Of a stretch of 25,646 nt of DNA, positions 9,754 to 17,757 are shown one piece after another. Each line of letters starts with the position of its first letter. Positions within the stretch are counted from its first letter, which is position 1. The DNA is from Muribaculaceae bacterium (GTDB lineage: Bacteria > Pseudomonadota > Alphaproteobacteria > Rs-D84). Location: contig JAMPEH010000020.1 of NCBI GenBank assembly GCA_023665245.1, positions 1 to 25,646 of the forward strand. Reading direction: 5' to 3'. The notes below the pieces were generated by a model that had not been told where the DNA came from, did not search any database, and saw only the letters and a program-made list of their open reading frames with translations. The translations under genes and the position numbers were made by a program.

Positions 9754-10236
9754 TTGAAGAAGCATACAGTCAATGTCCTATTTCTGACTTGATAACGCTT
9801 CTTTATATTTATATGTTGAAAATGTGGGAATATATAATAAAAGCATGATTACTTTTGGATGGGCGGTGTATCCATCATCTCAGGTACTCTTTTTTAGAGT
9901 GTGTCGGGAACCATTTCCGACCTCAAAAATAATCATGCACAAATGAATAGAAGAATGATGCAACTGAAAAACATCTGCCGAAGCAGATGCTTTTCAGGGA
10001 CAATATGAAAATATTGTCACACATTAAATATAGTCATTATTGGTCAATGTGAAAACATCAACACTCTCATATAGTATGCCTACATATTATATCATTAATT
10101 CCTTATTTTAATTCCTTTTTTTTGTGGTGTAGGTTCACACGCTATTTTAATGTCCCTCTTGTTGGTGGAGACTCACACGCTATTTTAATGTCCCTCTTAC
10201 TGGTGGAGACTCACCACTATAGAAATCAGCCTGATT
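9722..10236 (-). ncRNA. Large structured RNA gene, about 515 nt (ROOL/GOLLD-like candidate)
   Basis: The interval lies between a promoter (10243-10272) and a terminator, has no plausible ORF, and is dense in paired elements on the minus strand. In 5'-3' order: a GAAATCAG/CTGATTTC hairpin at the predicted 5' end; a two-unit 38-nt repeat with GGTG/CACC pairs enclosed by GTGGTG/CACCAC; GACAATAT/ATATTGTC; a long hairpin with CATCTGC-TTCG-GCAGATG; and a four-way junction closed by GCATGATTA/TAATCATGC enclosing GTCGG/CCGAC, ACTCT/AGAGT and GATGG/CCATC. Last comes GAAGC/GCTTC enclosing AGTCA/TGACT, then the terminator. Length, complexity and location in a Firmicutes phage late region fit the ROOL or GOLLD class of ornate RNAs, but I cannot match a consensus without a covariance search. 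Existence as an RNA gene is well supported; family is tentative. Confidence 0.72.
10136..10211 (-). repeat. Two tandem 38-bp repeats inside the RNA gene
   Basis: Units 10136-10173 and 10174-10211 are identical except for two adjacent bases (GT versus AC at unit positions 26-27). Partial repeats flank them (AGGTTCACAC and GACTCACC). Each unit contains a short GGTG...CACC pairing, so it probably forms a repeated structural module of the RNA. Confidence 0.9.
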
Positions 10237-10242
10237 TCTTGT

Positions 10243-10272
10243 ATTATACGCTGATTTGAACAGAACAATCAA
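10243..10272 (-). promoter_or_regulatory. Sigma-70-type promoter of the structured RNA
   Basis: On the minus strand TTGATT (10272-10267), an 18-bp spacer and a consensus TATAAT (10248-10243). A start about 7 nt downstream falls right at the first hairpin of the RNA. This suggests a transcript independent of the tail operon and driven by host RNA polymerase. Confidence 0.75.
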
Positions 10273-10451
10273 CGAACGAATTGTAAATTTTTTGTGAACA
10301 AAAGAAAGGTTTTACTGATACATCAAAATTATCTATATAATAACATAAATATATTTTAAGATTTTACTTTTTCATTCTATGGTTTTTATGCATATTCAAA
10401 AAACTTTTCAAGAACAGCATTACTTTGCAAATTACAATTTCTCCCATGTAC
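10273..10451. other. AT-rich intergenic stretch between TMP terminator and RNA promoter
   Basis: About 180 bp, very AT-rich, with no ORF and no strong hairpin that I could see. It may hold upstream elements of the RNA promoter. Confidence 0.5.
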
Positions 10452-10497
10452 AAAAAGAACCTGCCGCTTCATGGTTTTTCAACCGTTAAAGCGGCAG
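10452..10497 (-). terminator. Rho-independent terminator after TMP
   Basis: A 9-bp perfect stem CTGCCGCTT / AAGCGGCAG (10461-10469 with 10489-10497), with an inner GGTT-GAAA-AACC mini-hairpin in the loop, followed on the minus strand by TTCTTTTTG. It begins 11 nt after the TMP stop codon, so it separates TMP transcription from the tail-tip operon. Confidence 0.85.
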
Positions 10498-10507
10498 ATC
10501 TTTAAGT

Positions 10508-13500
10508 CTAGTGTATATGTTTTACGCTGTTTGCGGATTTTCCAAGCATTCCGCTGTAAGCAAGTCCCTGGGTTAAGTTCTGTATCTTTTTGTTGTTCTG
10601 GAGCTGGTGGGCTAATTCATCCCCGAAGCTTTCAGGATTGATTACATTCGGTAAATCTATGCTGTTAATGTTGATTGCAACAGTACCGCCGCCGCCTGTG
10701 GATTTCACTAAATCAGGAGCATTGGTGTACTGTAACAAACCGGACATGTCTGTAAGCAGGGCAGGATTTTGAACCAGATCACTGTTAATCAGCTTTTCAA
10801 AGTTCTGGTTCTGAACCGGTGTAAGAATCCTTTCACCAGGCTGTGCAGAAACAAGTACACTGTCTCCGTTGGCTTCCACCTGCTTTTTTATGTCAGTGTC
10901 AGATATGACACCACCCCTGGCAAACCCCTGCATCCCTGCGGATTCAAGCTTCGCTGCTTTATTTTTGGCATTCTTTTTCTGGGCATCATCCAGACCGCTT
11001 AAGGGAATTAAAACATCCAGTATTTTAGTGATATCAGTGGCAACTGCCTGTTGGATGTTCTGTCCGTTTGCAATTGCGGTTATTATGGAATTAAACTGGG
11101 ATGTATATTGGTTGGTGGTTTGAATGTCACCAAGTGCATCAGCAATATCCGCTGAGTGTCCGTTGGCAGATGCCAAGCCTTCCTTTACCAGTCCATAGAA
11201 GTCATCGAGTTTTTTGGAGATTAATTCCTCGTATTCGGTATACAGGGTGGAAAGCATGTCTTCCTGGTCTGAAATATAACGGTCATATTCCGTTTCCTTA
11301 AGTTCATCCTGTGCCTCAGATAAGGATTTCTGTAATGCCTGGAGCTTCGCCATGCCTTCCTCTGACGTATCACCACGGTATGCATTGATTTGCATCTGTA
11401 ATGCATTGATGTCCTTTACCTGATTGGATATGGTACGCTGGTAATCGTGCAGGTCTTTTTCGGCTTGTAACGATGCCTTACGCTCATCGGTTAATTTCTG
11501 GGCAAGGCTAAGCTGTGCCTGGTATTTTTCGGTCATGGCATCGGCAAGGTTTTTCTCGTAACTGTAAGTAGCCTGGATATCACTCTGCCATGTATCATAC
11601 AGCTCATCAATTTTGTCCCTCAGCTCATCAACGGAGTTAAAGGTGTAGTTCTTATTGGAAAGAATGCCTTTCGCAAGCATACCGTTTAACTCATCCAGCG
11701 TCAGTTTGTCAGAGGTCTGCTTTTCCAGTGACGCATAGTATCCGATGGCATTTGTGCCAAGTCCCATGTATCCCATGTCGGTGAACTGTGCATTGTCTTC
11801 ATTTATCTTTTTCAGGTCGTCGGCAAGCCCAAGCATGAAGTCATATTCCTGGGCAATGCGTGAAATCTGGGTTCTCGTGTCCTCAAACAACTGGAACTGT
11901 AACTCATTGATTGCAGTATTTAGCTCATAAACGGTAATGGTTGTTTTTGATATTGCGTCTTTTACATCCTCAATTGATTTTTTTGCGTCATACCATTCGT
12001 CCGTTCCCTTTTTTATGTTCTTGAGCTGTTCTTCCAATTTTGTAAGCTCCGCCTTGTAGGTTTTTAAATCCGATTGGGCAGTGTTACGCTGTGTTTTATA
12101 CAGGCTTACATCAATGTTTTTCCCTGCTGCTTCAAGCTGTTCAATCTCACGTGCTGCTTTGTCCATTGTTTCGGTAAGCGTCTGTATTTTATGGTCATAA
12201 GATGAAGCTATGTTTTCAAATTTCTGGACTTCAAGCTGTGCCAGTGCCTCGGCTTTTTCTGCCTCCAGCTGCTTGACCTTTACTTTGTCCTTGTTCAGTT
12301 TGGCAATCTTAATCTCATAGTCATACTGTTGTTTAATCCATTTGGCTTGTTGCTTAAGATATTCGTTCTGTGTCTTATAATTATCCCTGGCATTTGCAGC
12401 CTGTGCAGTAATTTTTTCAAGATTTGCAGTGGCTTCATCAATATATAACTGGTATTTCTGTTCTTTCAGACCACGGATTTCGGTGATAAGTTCTTCTTCC
12501 TTCTGCATGGCAGCCTGGTACTTATCCCAATAATCCTGATACTGGTTAATCTTATCGGCAGTTTCCTGTCCGTATTCCGCTATCAGGTCGGCAAGGGAAT
12601 ATTTTTTTAACCGTCCGTTTTGTACGGCTTTTTGCAGACTGGAAGATAAGCCTGAACTTTTGGCATACTGCTTTGCTTTTGCAAGATATTTGTCTGCGGC
12701 TGTTCCTTCCGCATTCATAAGGGCAGTGGTCTGTTTTATCTGTTTTTCAAGGTTTTTGGATTTGTTTTTTAGGGTAAACAGGTTTTCAAACTTTGCCTTT
12801 GTCTTGTCAATTGTTTTCTGGAGCTGCTCTAAATGCCTTGCTATCCAGTCAATGGTGGATTTGGTTTCTTCGGATGCCGTATTATTTGAACCTCCACCAC
12901 CACCTCCGCCACTGCCTTTGGAAGAAGAAGCAGGGATGGAATTAGAAAAATTAGCACCGCTGAAATTAGAAGCCATTTTGTAACGGATACGTGGAAGCTG
13001 TAAGGTTTTGGTAACCATACCTATTGTTGCACCCATAATACCATTTGGCAAAGTAACGGGAACAGGCTCCATGCTTATTTCAGGTGTCGCACCGATACCT
13101 GCCAGAATATTGTTCATATCCTTTTGGGCAATGGCACCTTTTTTAACAAGATCCTGTAATCCCTGTACGAGCGGTAATTCATCTATATATGTTCCAACTT
13201 CAAGGGTATCCAAATCCGTATTGTCAATCCATGAATTAATCTGGTTCAGTATTCCATCGTATGCCTGTTGTGGGACATTCATGCTTATATTGGCGGCAAT
13301 GTCCTTGGATGCGGCAACACGGAGACGGTTCAGGGCTTCCTCACTGCCTGATGCTGCGGATTCTATATCTTCAAGATTCTGAATGATAAAGTCATCGGAT
13401 AACGAAGCACTGATTTCCATTTCACCCGAACCTGAATTGGCATTTAAGAATTCCTCAAAGGATGTCTTTACTGTTTCCAGTGAGTTTTTATATTCCTCAG

Positions 13501-15973
13501 TCTCGGAATTTCCGTTTTTCAAAATGTCGATATGTTCTGACAATACTTTGGAAAATTCATGAAATGCTTTGATACTGACCTTAACGGAGTCATTTAAACG
13601 GTCATTTACAACTTCTTCGGCATTTATGACACCGATTTTTTCTAATTCCTGTATGATGTAATCTTTATGTTCTTCAGTTATGTTATCAAGTATATCAGAT
13701 TCATCAAGATAGGACGTTACCAAAGCATTCAGTGCTTCCTGTGCCTTATCCACATCACCAGGGAATTGCAGTAGTACATCTGCAAAGTTTTCAAGTGCCC
13801 TGCCGCCGTCAATATCACCGAAGTCATCCTTTAAGGCATATATATCACCGGAATCAATGTTTTTACCAGCCAGAATGTCAGCATATAAACCATTTTCAGC
13901 ATCGCCAAATTTGGAAAATGCATCCGTGGCGGCTTTTAAGGCTTCCGTGGTGTCTAGTGAGGTTGGGATTTCTAACGGGTTTTCGTCTGCTTCTTTTTGG
14001 AGTTCGTTGATGAAATCCATCCATTGCCGTTCCGTCCAGTTGTATGACTCCTGTGGAATATCAGCATTAGCAAGCAATGTAATATTATCACCAGTCAATG
14101 AATTAGCAACTTTATTTATCGTCATGTTATGGAATATTTCATCCCTTGAAAGTTTATCTCCAGAATGGTATCCCATGCGGGTTTTTGCCGTTTCAATTGC
14201 CTGTTTGTCTGATTCAAGGTCATATCCAAGTGTAACCGTGAGTTTATTTACATCCATATCCAGCAGTTCGGCAAGCTTGGATATATATTCCTCTATTTTA
14301 GGGATATTATCTGCCAATGAGGCATCTGTGTCCAAAGACAGCAGGTTATTATAATACTCCTGAAATACTTCCTTGTCTTCATCGGACAGGTTGTTGAACG
14401 GTTTGATAATGTCCTGCTTAATCTGTTCAAGTGCTTTATCCCAATTACCGCTTCCACGCATGTTATAAAGTTCCATGTCATACCCGTAATTGGTAAGCAG
14501 TGAGTTGACAATTGATTTGTAATCACCCAGTTCTTCATAATAATCCGTTCCCTGCAAAGATGTAATCAGGTATTTTGAGAAGTCTTTGTTTTCAGCTTCT
14601 ATCTTGTTTGAAAAATCATTGATATCCTTTTCATATTCCTTGATTAGAAGGGCATAGGCATCCTTGATGGCATTTTGCTGTTTCTCCGAAAAATCTGACC
14701 ATACGGAAACTTCATTTAATACGGAATTATCTATTCCTGCTTTTGCGAATAGTTTTCCAAAGTCATCATAATAAGGATGCAGGGAATCAATGCTGTCATT
14801 CAGCATTGCATCATAAAAGCTGCTTAAACCTCTCTTTTCATCATTCAGACGGTTATACTCGTTTGAATAATCACTGGTATTTTGTGAGTATTCGCCCCAT
14901 ATGTCACCCATCTTTTCCTGCATATCAAGGGATGCAACTGCTTTCTCGGCATCAAGATAGCCGTAGAGGGATGATGTGATTGTATCTATGTCGCCACTTA
15001 AATTAAGGATCGCATCACCGTTATCATTATATCCGTTTGTCAGGCGTGGGAAAAGGTCAGCCAACTGGTTACTGATGTCAAGAAATTCCGAATACTCATC
15101 ATTGGAAAGAGTACCCTGATTCTGTGATGCTTTTCCGAGATTGCCGACTTCCTGTGCCAGAGTGGCGTATCTTTCTGCCACACTGTCAACTGTAGATTTG
15201 GTTGACTCAAAGTTTGAATTGATGGAATCTACCGAGCTGCGGGCTTCTTTACCAAGGTCACGGATTTTCTGCCGGTTTTCTTCGAGTTCTTTTTTTGTTG
15301 TAATTAAGGCATCAACGAGTTTTGATATACCCTCAATTGCGAATGGTGCAACCGTTGCAATCATTAGTAATGGATTAGACTTCATTGTCAGCCATAATGC
15401 CCTTAATGCTCCAGTTAAACCTTTAGTAGAAGCAGTAGCCGCCTTTTCTGCCACAGTAACACCAGATGTCATTGCAATTTCCTGAGCTTGTGATTCCGTC
15501 ACTAATCCAGTAGCAACTGCCTGTTGTAATTTCTTGGTAGTTAATTGTACTGTCTGTACTTCTTCACCCTCAATAGCAACAGCAAGCCCCATATGAGACA
15601 TAAGTGCTTTTGCATCTTCTTCATTACCAATTTTGGTGGCAATGGTTTTTTGTAATTCTGCATTGGTAAGCGATTGTTTGGACTTTAGCAGTCCAGCTTC
15701 CACCATTGCCTTATATGCTTCTGCCGTACTTCCTTCTTTGATGCTGAGTGTTTCCGCAATCTGTGCATTGGTTAATCCCTGGGTAGAGAGCAGGAATGCA
15801 GCTTGGGAGGCTGATACTCCTTCTAAAGCGTTTGCATAGTCAAGATATGCTGTGTTTTCAAATACACTAAAATTACCGTAATCTGCATTTTTGATTTCTT
15901 GAATTGCGGAGATGTAGGATTGGAGTTGGTCTGGTTTATAATCTTTAAATAACTGAATTTGTTTACCAGACAT
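10508..15973 (-). CDS. Tape measure protein, middle module B2 plus C-terminal part (3' exon of set 2)
   Basis: 1821 aa in the open frame from 15973. The TMP sets tail tube length and helps DNA pass the host membrane. The first ~650 residues are the B module: helical, with 'AATASTKGLTGALRALW' and a hydrophobic stretch (NPLLMIATVAPFAIEGI, about 198-214), then the PQESYNWTERQWMDFI motif near 640-655. A Gly-rich linker (GSGGGGGGGSNN) near residue 1010 leads to very long coiled coils, and the end has the typical TMP C-terminal FARGGVISD...VLVSAQPGERILTPVQ. The annotated ATG is probably not a true start: it has no ribosome site, and the frame stays open upstream to 16084 (IKKIKGFKEEIDNISKTIRK...). 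It is best read as the 3' exon spliced to A2. Only this copy has a C-terminus. Confidence 0.9.
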   Translation of the reverse strand: MSGKQIQLFKDYKPDQLQSYISAIQEIKNADYGNFSVFENTAYLDYANALEGVSASQAAFLLSTQGLTNAQIAETLSIKEGSTAEAYKAMVEAGLLKSKQSLTNAELQKTIATKIGNEEDAKALMSHMGLAVAIEGEEVQTVQLTTKKLQQAVATGLVTESQAQEIAMTSGVTVAEKAATASTKGLTGALRALWLTMKSNPLLMIATVAPFAIEGISKLVDALITTKKELEENRQKIRDLGKEARSSVDSINSNFESTKSTVDSVAERYATLAQEVGNLGKASQNQGTLSNDEYSEFLDISNQLADLFPRLTNGYNDNGDAILNLSGDIDTITSSLYGYLDAEKAVASLDMQEKMGDIWGEYSQNTSDYSNEYNRLNDEKRGLSSFYDAMLNDSIDSLHPYYDDFGKLFAKAGIDNSVLNEVSVWSDFSEKQQNAIKDAYALLIKEYEKDINDFSNKIEAENKDFSKYLITSLQGTDYYEELGDYKSIVNSLLTNYGYDMELYNMRGSGNWDKALEQIKQDIIKPFNNLSDEDKEVFQEYYNNLLSLDTDASLADNIPKIEEYISKLAELLDMDVNKLTVTLGYDLESDKQAIETAKTRMGYHSGDKLSRDEIFHNMTINKVANSLTGDNITLLANADIPQESYNWTERQWMDFINELQKEADENPLEIPTSLDTTEALKAATDAFSKFGDAENGLYADILAGKNIDSGDIYALKDDFGDIDGGRALENFADVLLQFPGDVDKAQEALNALVTSYLDESDILDNITEEHKDYIIQELEKIGVINAEEVVNDRLNDSVKVSIKAFHEFSKVLSEHIDILKNGNSETEEYKNSLETVKTSFEEFLNANSGSGEMEISASLSDDFIIQNLEDIESAASGSEEALNRLRVAASKDIAANISMNVPQQAYDGILNQINSWIDNTDLDTLEVGTYIDELPLVQGLQDLVKKGAIAQKDMNNILAGIGATPEISMEPVPVTLPNGIMGATIGMVTKTLQLPRIRYKMASNFSGANFSNSIPASSSKGSGGGGGGGSNNTASEETKSTIDWIARHLEQLQKTIDKTKAKFENLFTLKNKSKNLEKQIKQTTALMNAEGTAADKYLAKAKQYAKSSGLSSSLQKAVQNGRLKKYSLADLIAEYGQETADKINQYQDYWDKYQAAMQKEEELITEIRGLKEQKYQLYIDEATANLEKITAQAANARDNYKTQNEYLKQQAKWIKQQYDYEIKIAKLNKDKVKVKQLEAEKAEALAQLEVQKFENIASSYDHKIQTLTETMDKAAREIEQLEAAGKNIDVSLYKTQRNTAQSDLKTYKAELTKLEEQLKNIKKGTDEWYDAKKSIEDVKDAISKTTITVYELNTAINELQFQLFEDTRTQISRIAQEYDFMLGLADDLKKINEDNAQFTDMGYMGLGTNAIGYYASLEKQTSDKLTLDELNGMLAKGILSNKNYTFNSVDELRDKIDELYDTWQSDIQATYSYEKNLADAMTEKYQAQLSLAQKLTDERKASLQAEKDLHDYQRTISNQVKDINALQMQINAYRGDTSEEGMAKLQALQKSLSEAQDELKETEYDRYISDQEDMLSTLYTEYEELISKKLDDFYGLVKEGLASANGHSADIADALGDIQTTNQYTSQFNSIITAIANGQNIQQAVATDITKILDVLIPLSGLDDAQKKNAKNKAAKLESAGMQGFARGGVISDTDIKKQVEANGDSVLVSAQPGERILTPVQNQNFEKLINSDLVQNPALLTDMSGLLQYTNAPDLVKSTGGGGTVAININSIDLPNVINPESFGDELAHQLQNNKKIQNLTQGLAYSGMLGKSANSVKHIH
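14010..14059. repeat. 50-bp near-identical repeat, copy in B2
   Basis: Matches 21580-21629 in B1 at 49 of 50 positions (C versus T at 14048/21618). It encodes PQESYNWTERQWMDFI. The flanking B sequence is diverged, so this is an island of identity and a natural site for homologous exchange between B modules. Confidence 0.95.
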
Positions 15974-16069
15974 ACCCGAAAAGTCGAAATTTATTTTTTC
16001 AAATTTTCGTATTGTTTTTGAAATATTATCTATTTCCTCTTTAAAACCTTTAATTTTCTTAATATGAGA

Positions 16070-16098
16070 TTGAATATATTTATTTTATTTGTTATAAT
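16070..16098 (+). promoter_or_regulatory. Promoter of the glycine-zipper gene, using the inverted repeat
   Basis: TTGAAT (16070-16075), a 17-bp spacer and TATAAT (16093-16098). The -35 box lies within the inverted repeat itself. The same arrangement, with a 16-bp spacer, precedes the decayed copy (16552-16579). Confidence 0.7.
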
Positions 16099-16130
16099 TG
16101 CATTAACAAACTGAGAAGGGATGTTAATTC

Positions 16131-16469
16131 ATGGCAAATATAAATTATGTGTTAGAAGGAAAATATAAAAATAGGAAAATACTTGGTGGTTCTACATTAG
16201 ATATCGATGTAGATTTAGTACCACTTGTAAAACGATATATTTCTTCTTACGCCATCCTAGACGAAAACAATCCAAATTCATCTGAATATTCCTTTTGGAA
16301 AGGGGCATTGGGAGTTGCCGTGTTCGGTGCTCTTGGTGCTGTCGCAGGAATAGGTGGTAAAAAATCCTCCAAAGAATATCTTATATCAATCGAGTGGAAG
16401 AGTGGTGAGAAGTCACTCATATTGCTCGATGATAAGTATTATAAGGTGTTTGTTAAGAGTATGTTTTAA
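16131..16469 (+). CDS. Small glycine-zipper protein of unknown function
   Basis: 112 aa. N-terminal part MANINYVLEGKYKNRK..., then one glycine-zipper hydrophobic segment at about 58-76 (GALGVAVFGALGAVAGIGG) that could insert in a membrane, then a short beta-like tail (EYLISIEWKSGEKSLILLDDKYYKVFV). It has its own promoter, an AAGGG ribosome site 10 nt before the ATG and its own terminator, and runs opposite to the tail genes. This independence and the flanking inverted repeats suggest an accessory (moron-like) gene. Function unknown; superinfection exclusion is one guess for a small membrane protein in a phage, with no direct support. Confidence 0.8.
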   Translation: MANINYVLEGKYKNRKILGGSTLDIDVDLVPLVKRYISSYAILDENNPNSSEYSFWKGALGVAVFGALGAVAGIGGKKSSKEYLISIEWKSGEKSLILLDDKYYKVFVKSMF

Positions 16470-16478
16470 ATAATCACT

Positions 16479-16516
16479 AAAAGACATGTAAATTTCAATA
16501 GTTTGCATGTCTTTTT
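16479..16516 (+). terminator. Terminator of the glycine-zipper gene
   Basis: AAAGACATG / CATGTCTTT (16480-16488 with 16506-16514), followed by TT and an A/T-rich stretch. It begins 10 nt after the stop codon. Confidence 0.8.
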
Positions 16517-16518
16517 AA

Positions 16519-16557
16519 ATTCAATCTCACCTGTCTTTTCTTTTAATGAGATTGAAT
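16519..16557. repeat. Inner inverted-repeat pair between the two cargo units
   Basis: ATTCAATCTCA (16519-16529) and TGAGATTGAAT (16547-16557) face each other across 17 bp. The left arm closes the glycine-zipper unit and the right arm opens the next unit. Sequence from 16546 onward repeats that from 16064 for about 90 bp, including promoter and ribosome site. Confidence 0.85.
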
Positions 16558-16611
16558 GTAATTTTTTATTTGTTATAATTGCATTAACAAACTGAGAAGG
16601 GATGTTAATTC

Positions 16612-16816
16612 ACGGCAAATATAAATTATTTGTTAGAAGGAAAATATAAAAATAAAAACATTACTTGTGGAACTCAATTAAGAGTTGACTTATATTCTTT
16701 TTTTAAACGATATATTTCTTCCTGCTATTGCGATTTTATTCGCATCTAAAGACGAAGTTGTGATAAAAAGGTGCTGCTTTGAAAGTGAAGAAGCTAGAAA
16801 GCATATTTTGACATAG
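16612..16816 (+). pseudogene. Decayed second copy of the glycine-zipper-type gene
   Basis: Promoter and ribosome site are conserved, but the start codon has changed from ATG to ACG. The frame reads (T)ANINYLLEGKYKNKNI..., clearly homologous to the intact gene for about 37 codons, then shifts and meets TAA at 16747. A shifted frame then gives KDEVVIKRCCFESEEARKHILT and ends at TAG 16814. The C-terminal part differs from the intact copy and has no glycine zipper, so it was a diverged paralogue before decay. Confidence 0.8.
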
Positions 16817-17088
16817 TAATATACATGAAAAAGGAGCTTATTGTATATGGCAGGGTTGCATATTGTTTATATAATGAAAATAAATCTGAAACAAAATCCT
16901 CGTGAATAGAAAAGACAAAATAAATGTATATATGATAAGACCGTTTCAAGTTTTGTGGAAACTCAAAAAGCGATATATGATTTGTAAATAGTTGCAAATA
17001 GGCAGAACCGACTTTCCTAGTTCTGCCCTTGTCTGTATTATACAGGGATTTTTCTGTATATCAATAAGACCTGCTGCAACAGGATTAT
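16817..17088. other. Intergenic remnant region
   Basis: About 270 bp with a 26-codon plus-strand frame from 16824 (MKKELIVYGRVAYCLYN...) that has no support, and an 8-bp hairpin GGCAGAAC/GTTCTGCC near 17000-17027 close to the end of the transposase remnant. It is probably debris of the insertion; I see no functional gene. Confidence 0.4.
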
Positions 17089-17529
17089 TTACAGACTGCA
17101 TCCTTTCAGATGTTCCTCAAAATAAATCTCTAGATGGGAATGAATCTGTCCCCAGTACTGACGGTGCCCTGTCCATTTCTTTGTGATATCCATGGTTACC
17201 AGATACAGTATTTTCAGAAAGCTGACGTCAGATGGAAAAACCGTTTTGGACTTGACCACTTTTTGGAGCCGACGATTAATCCATCAATGGCATTCGTAGT
17301 ATAAATGAGTCGTCTGACAGCTTCCGAATATTTAAAATAAGTGGAAAGGGTTACCAGTTATCATGCCATGATTTATAAATCTTTGGACATTTGGTATCCC
17401 ATTTATCTTCGAACAGATTTAGTTCATTCAGGGTAGTTTCTTCTGTTGGTGCTACATATACAAGTTTCAGGGCTACCATCAGTTTTTTATGTCTTTGTAT
17501 GAAACAAACTTTGTGGAGTTCCGTTCAAA
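17089..17529 (-). pseudogene. IS256-family (mutator-type) transposase, C-terminal remnant
   Basis: Read on the minus strand with frame changes, it gives FERNSTKFVSYKDIK / LMVALKLVYVAPTEETTLNE / KCPKIYKSWHDNW / TLSTYFKYSEAVRRLIYTTN / AIDG / NRRLQKVVKSKTVFPSD / TMDITKKWTGHRQYWGQIHS, the C-terminal end of IS256-type transposases. At least three frameshifts are present, and the catalytic Glu of the NAIEGFN motif is Asp here (NAIDG). The N-terminal half with the DDE aspartates is missing. It is therefore dead, but shows that an IS landed in this cargo region. Confidence 0.9.
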
Positions 17530-17559
17530 CATAAAAATGACTTTGTTATTAAGTTCATA

Positions 17560-17745
17560 CTAATGATTTAATGCAGCAACTTGTTCATCTCTATATTCAT
17601 TTATTTCCTTTAAGCGTTGTTCTCGTAATTCTTTTCTTTTCTGAAAATCTTTTTGACTACTCAAAAACAAATGTTGTATTTCTTTGTTTTTTTGTTTAAG
17701 ATCAATATTTGGATTTTCGGGCGTGTTATTATAGTTCGTTTGCAT
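17560..17745 (-). CDS. Small charged helical protein, third gene of the intron-borne operon
   Basis: 61 aa, hydrophilic and predicted helical (QKNKEIQHLFLSSQKDFQKRKELREQRLKEINEYRDEQV), with no Cys or membrane segment. A strong AAAGGAGG lies 7 nt upstream of the ATG, and the start is 12 nt after the peptidase stop, so it belongs to the same transcript. Its helical charged nature would suit a regulator, antidote or substrate adaptor of the peptidase, but no family is recognised. Confidence 0.7.
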   Translation of the reverse strand: MQTNYNNTPENPNIDLKQKNKEIQHLFLSSQKDFQKRKELREQRLKEINEYRDEQVAALNH

Positions 17746-17757
17746 AAATTACCTCCT

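Noticed and set aside
9842..9940. tRNA-like cloverleaf in the RNA region
   Set aside because: Four-way junction only: no acceptor CCA context, T-loop TTCRA or anticodon-loop pattern; better read as a domain of the large RNA.
10136..10211. CRISPR array
   Set aside because: There are only two units joined without spacers, they lie in a paired RNA gene, and no cas genes are present.
16794..16997. 67-aa minus-strand ORF in the cargo remnant region
   Set aside because: No ribosome site, no recognisable features, and it overlaps the end of a decayed gene.
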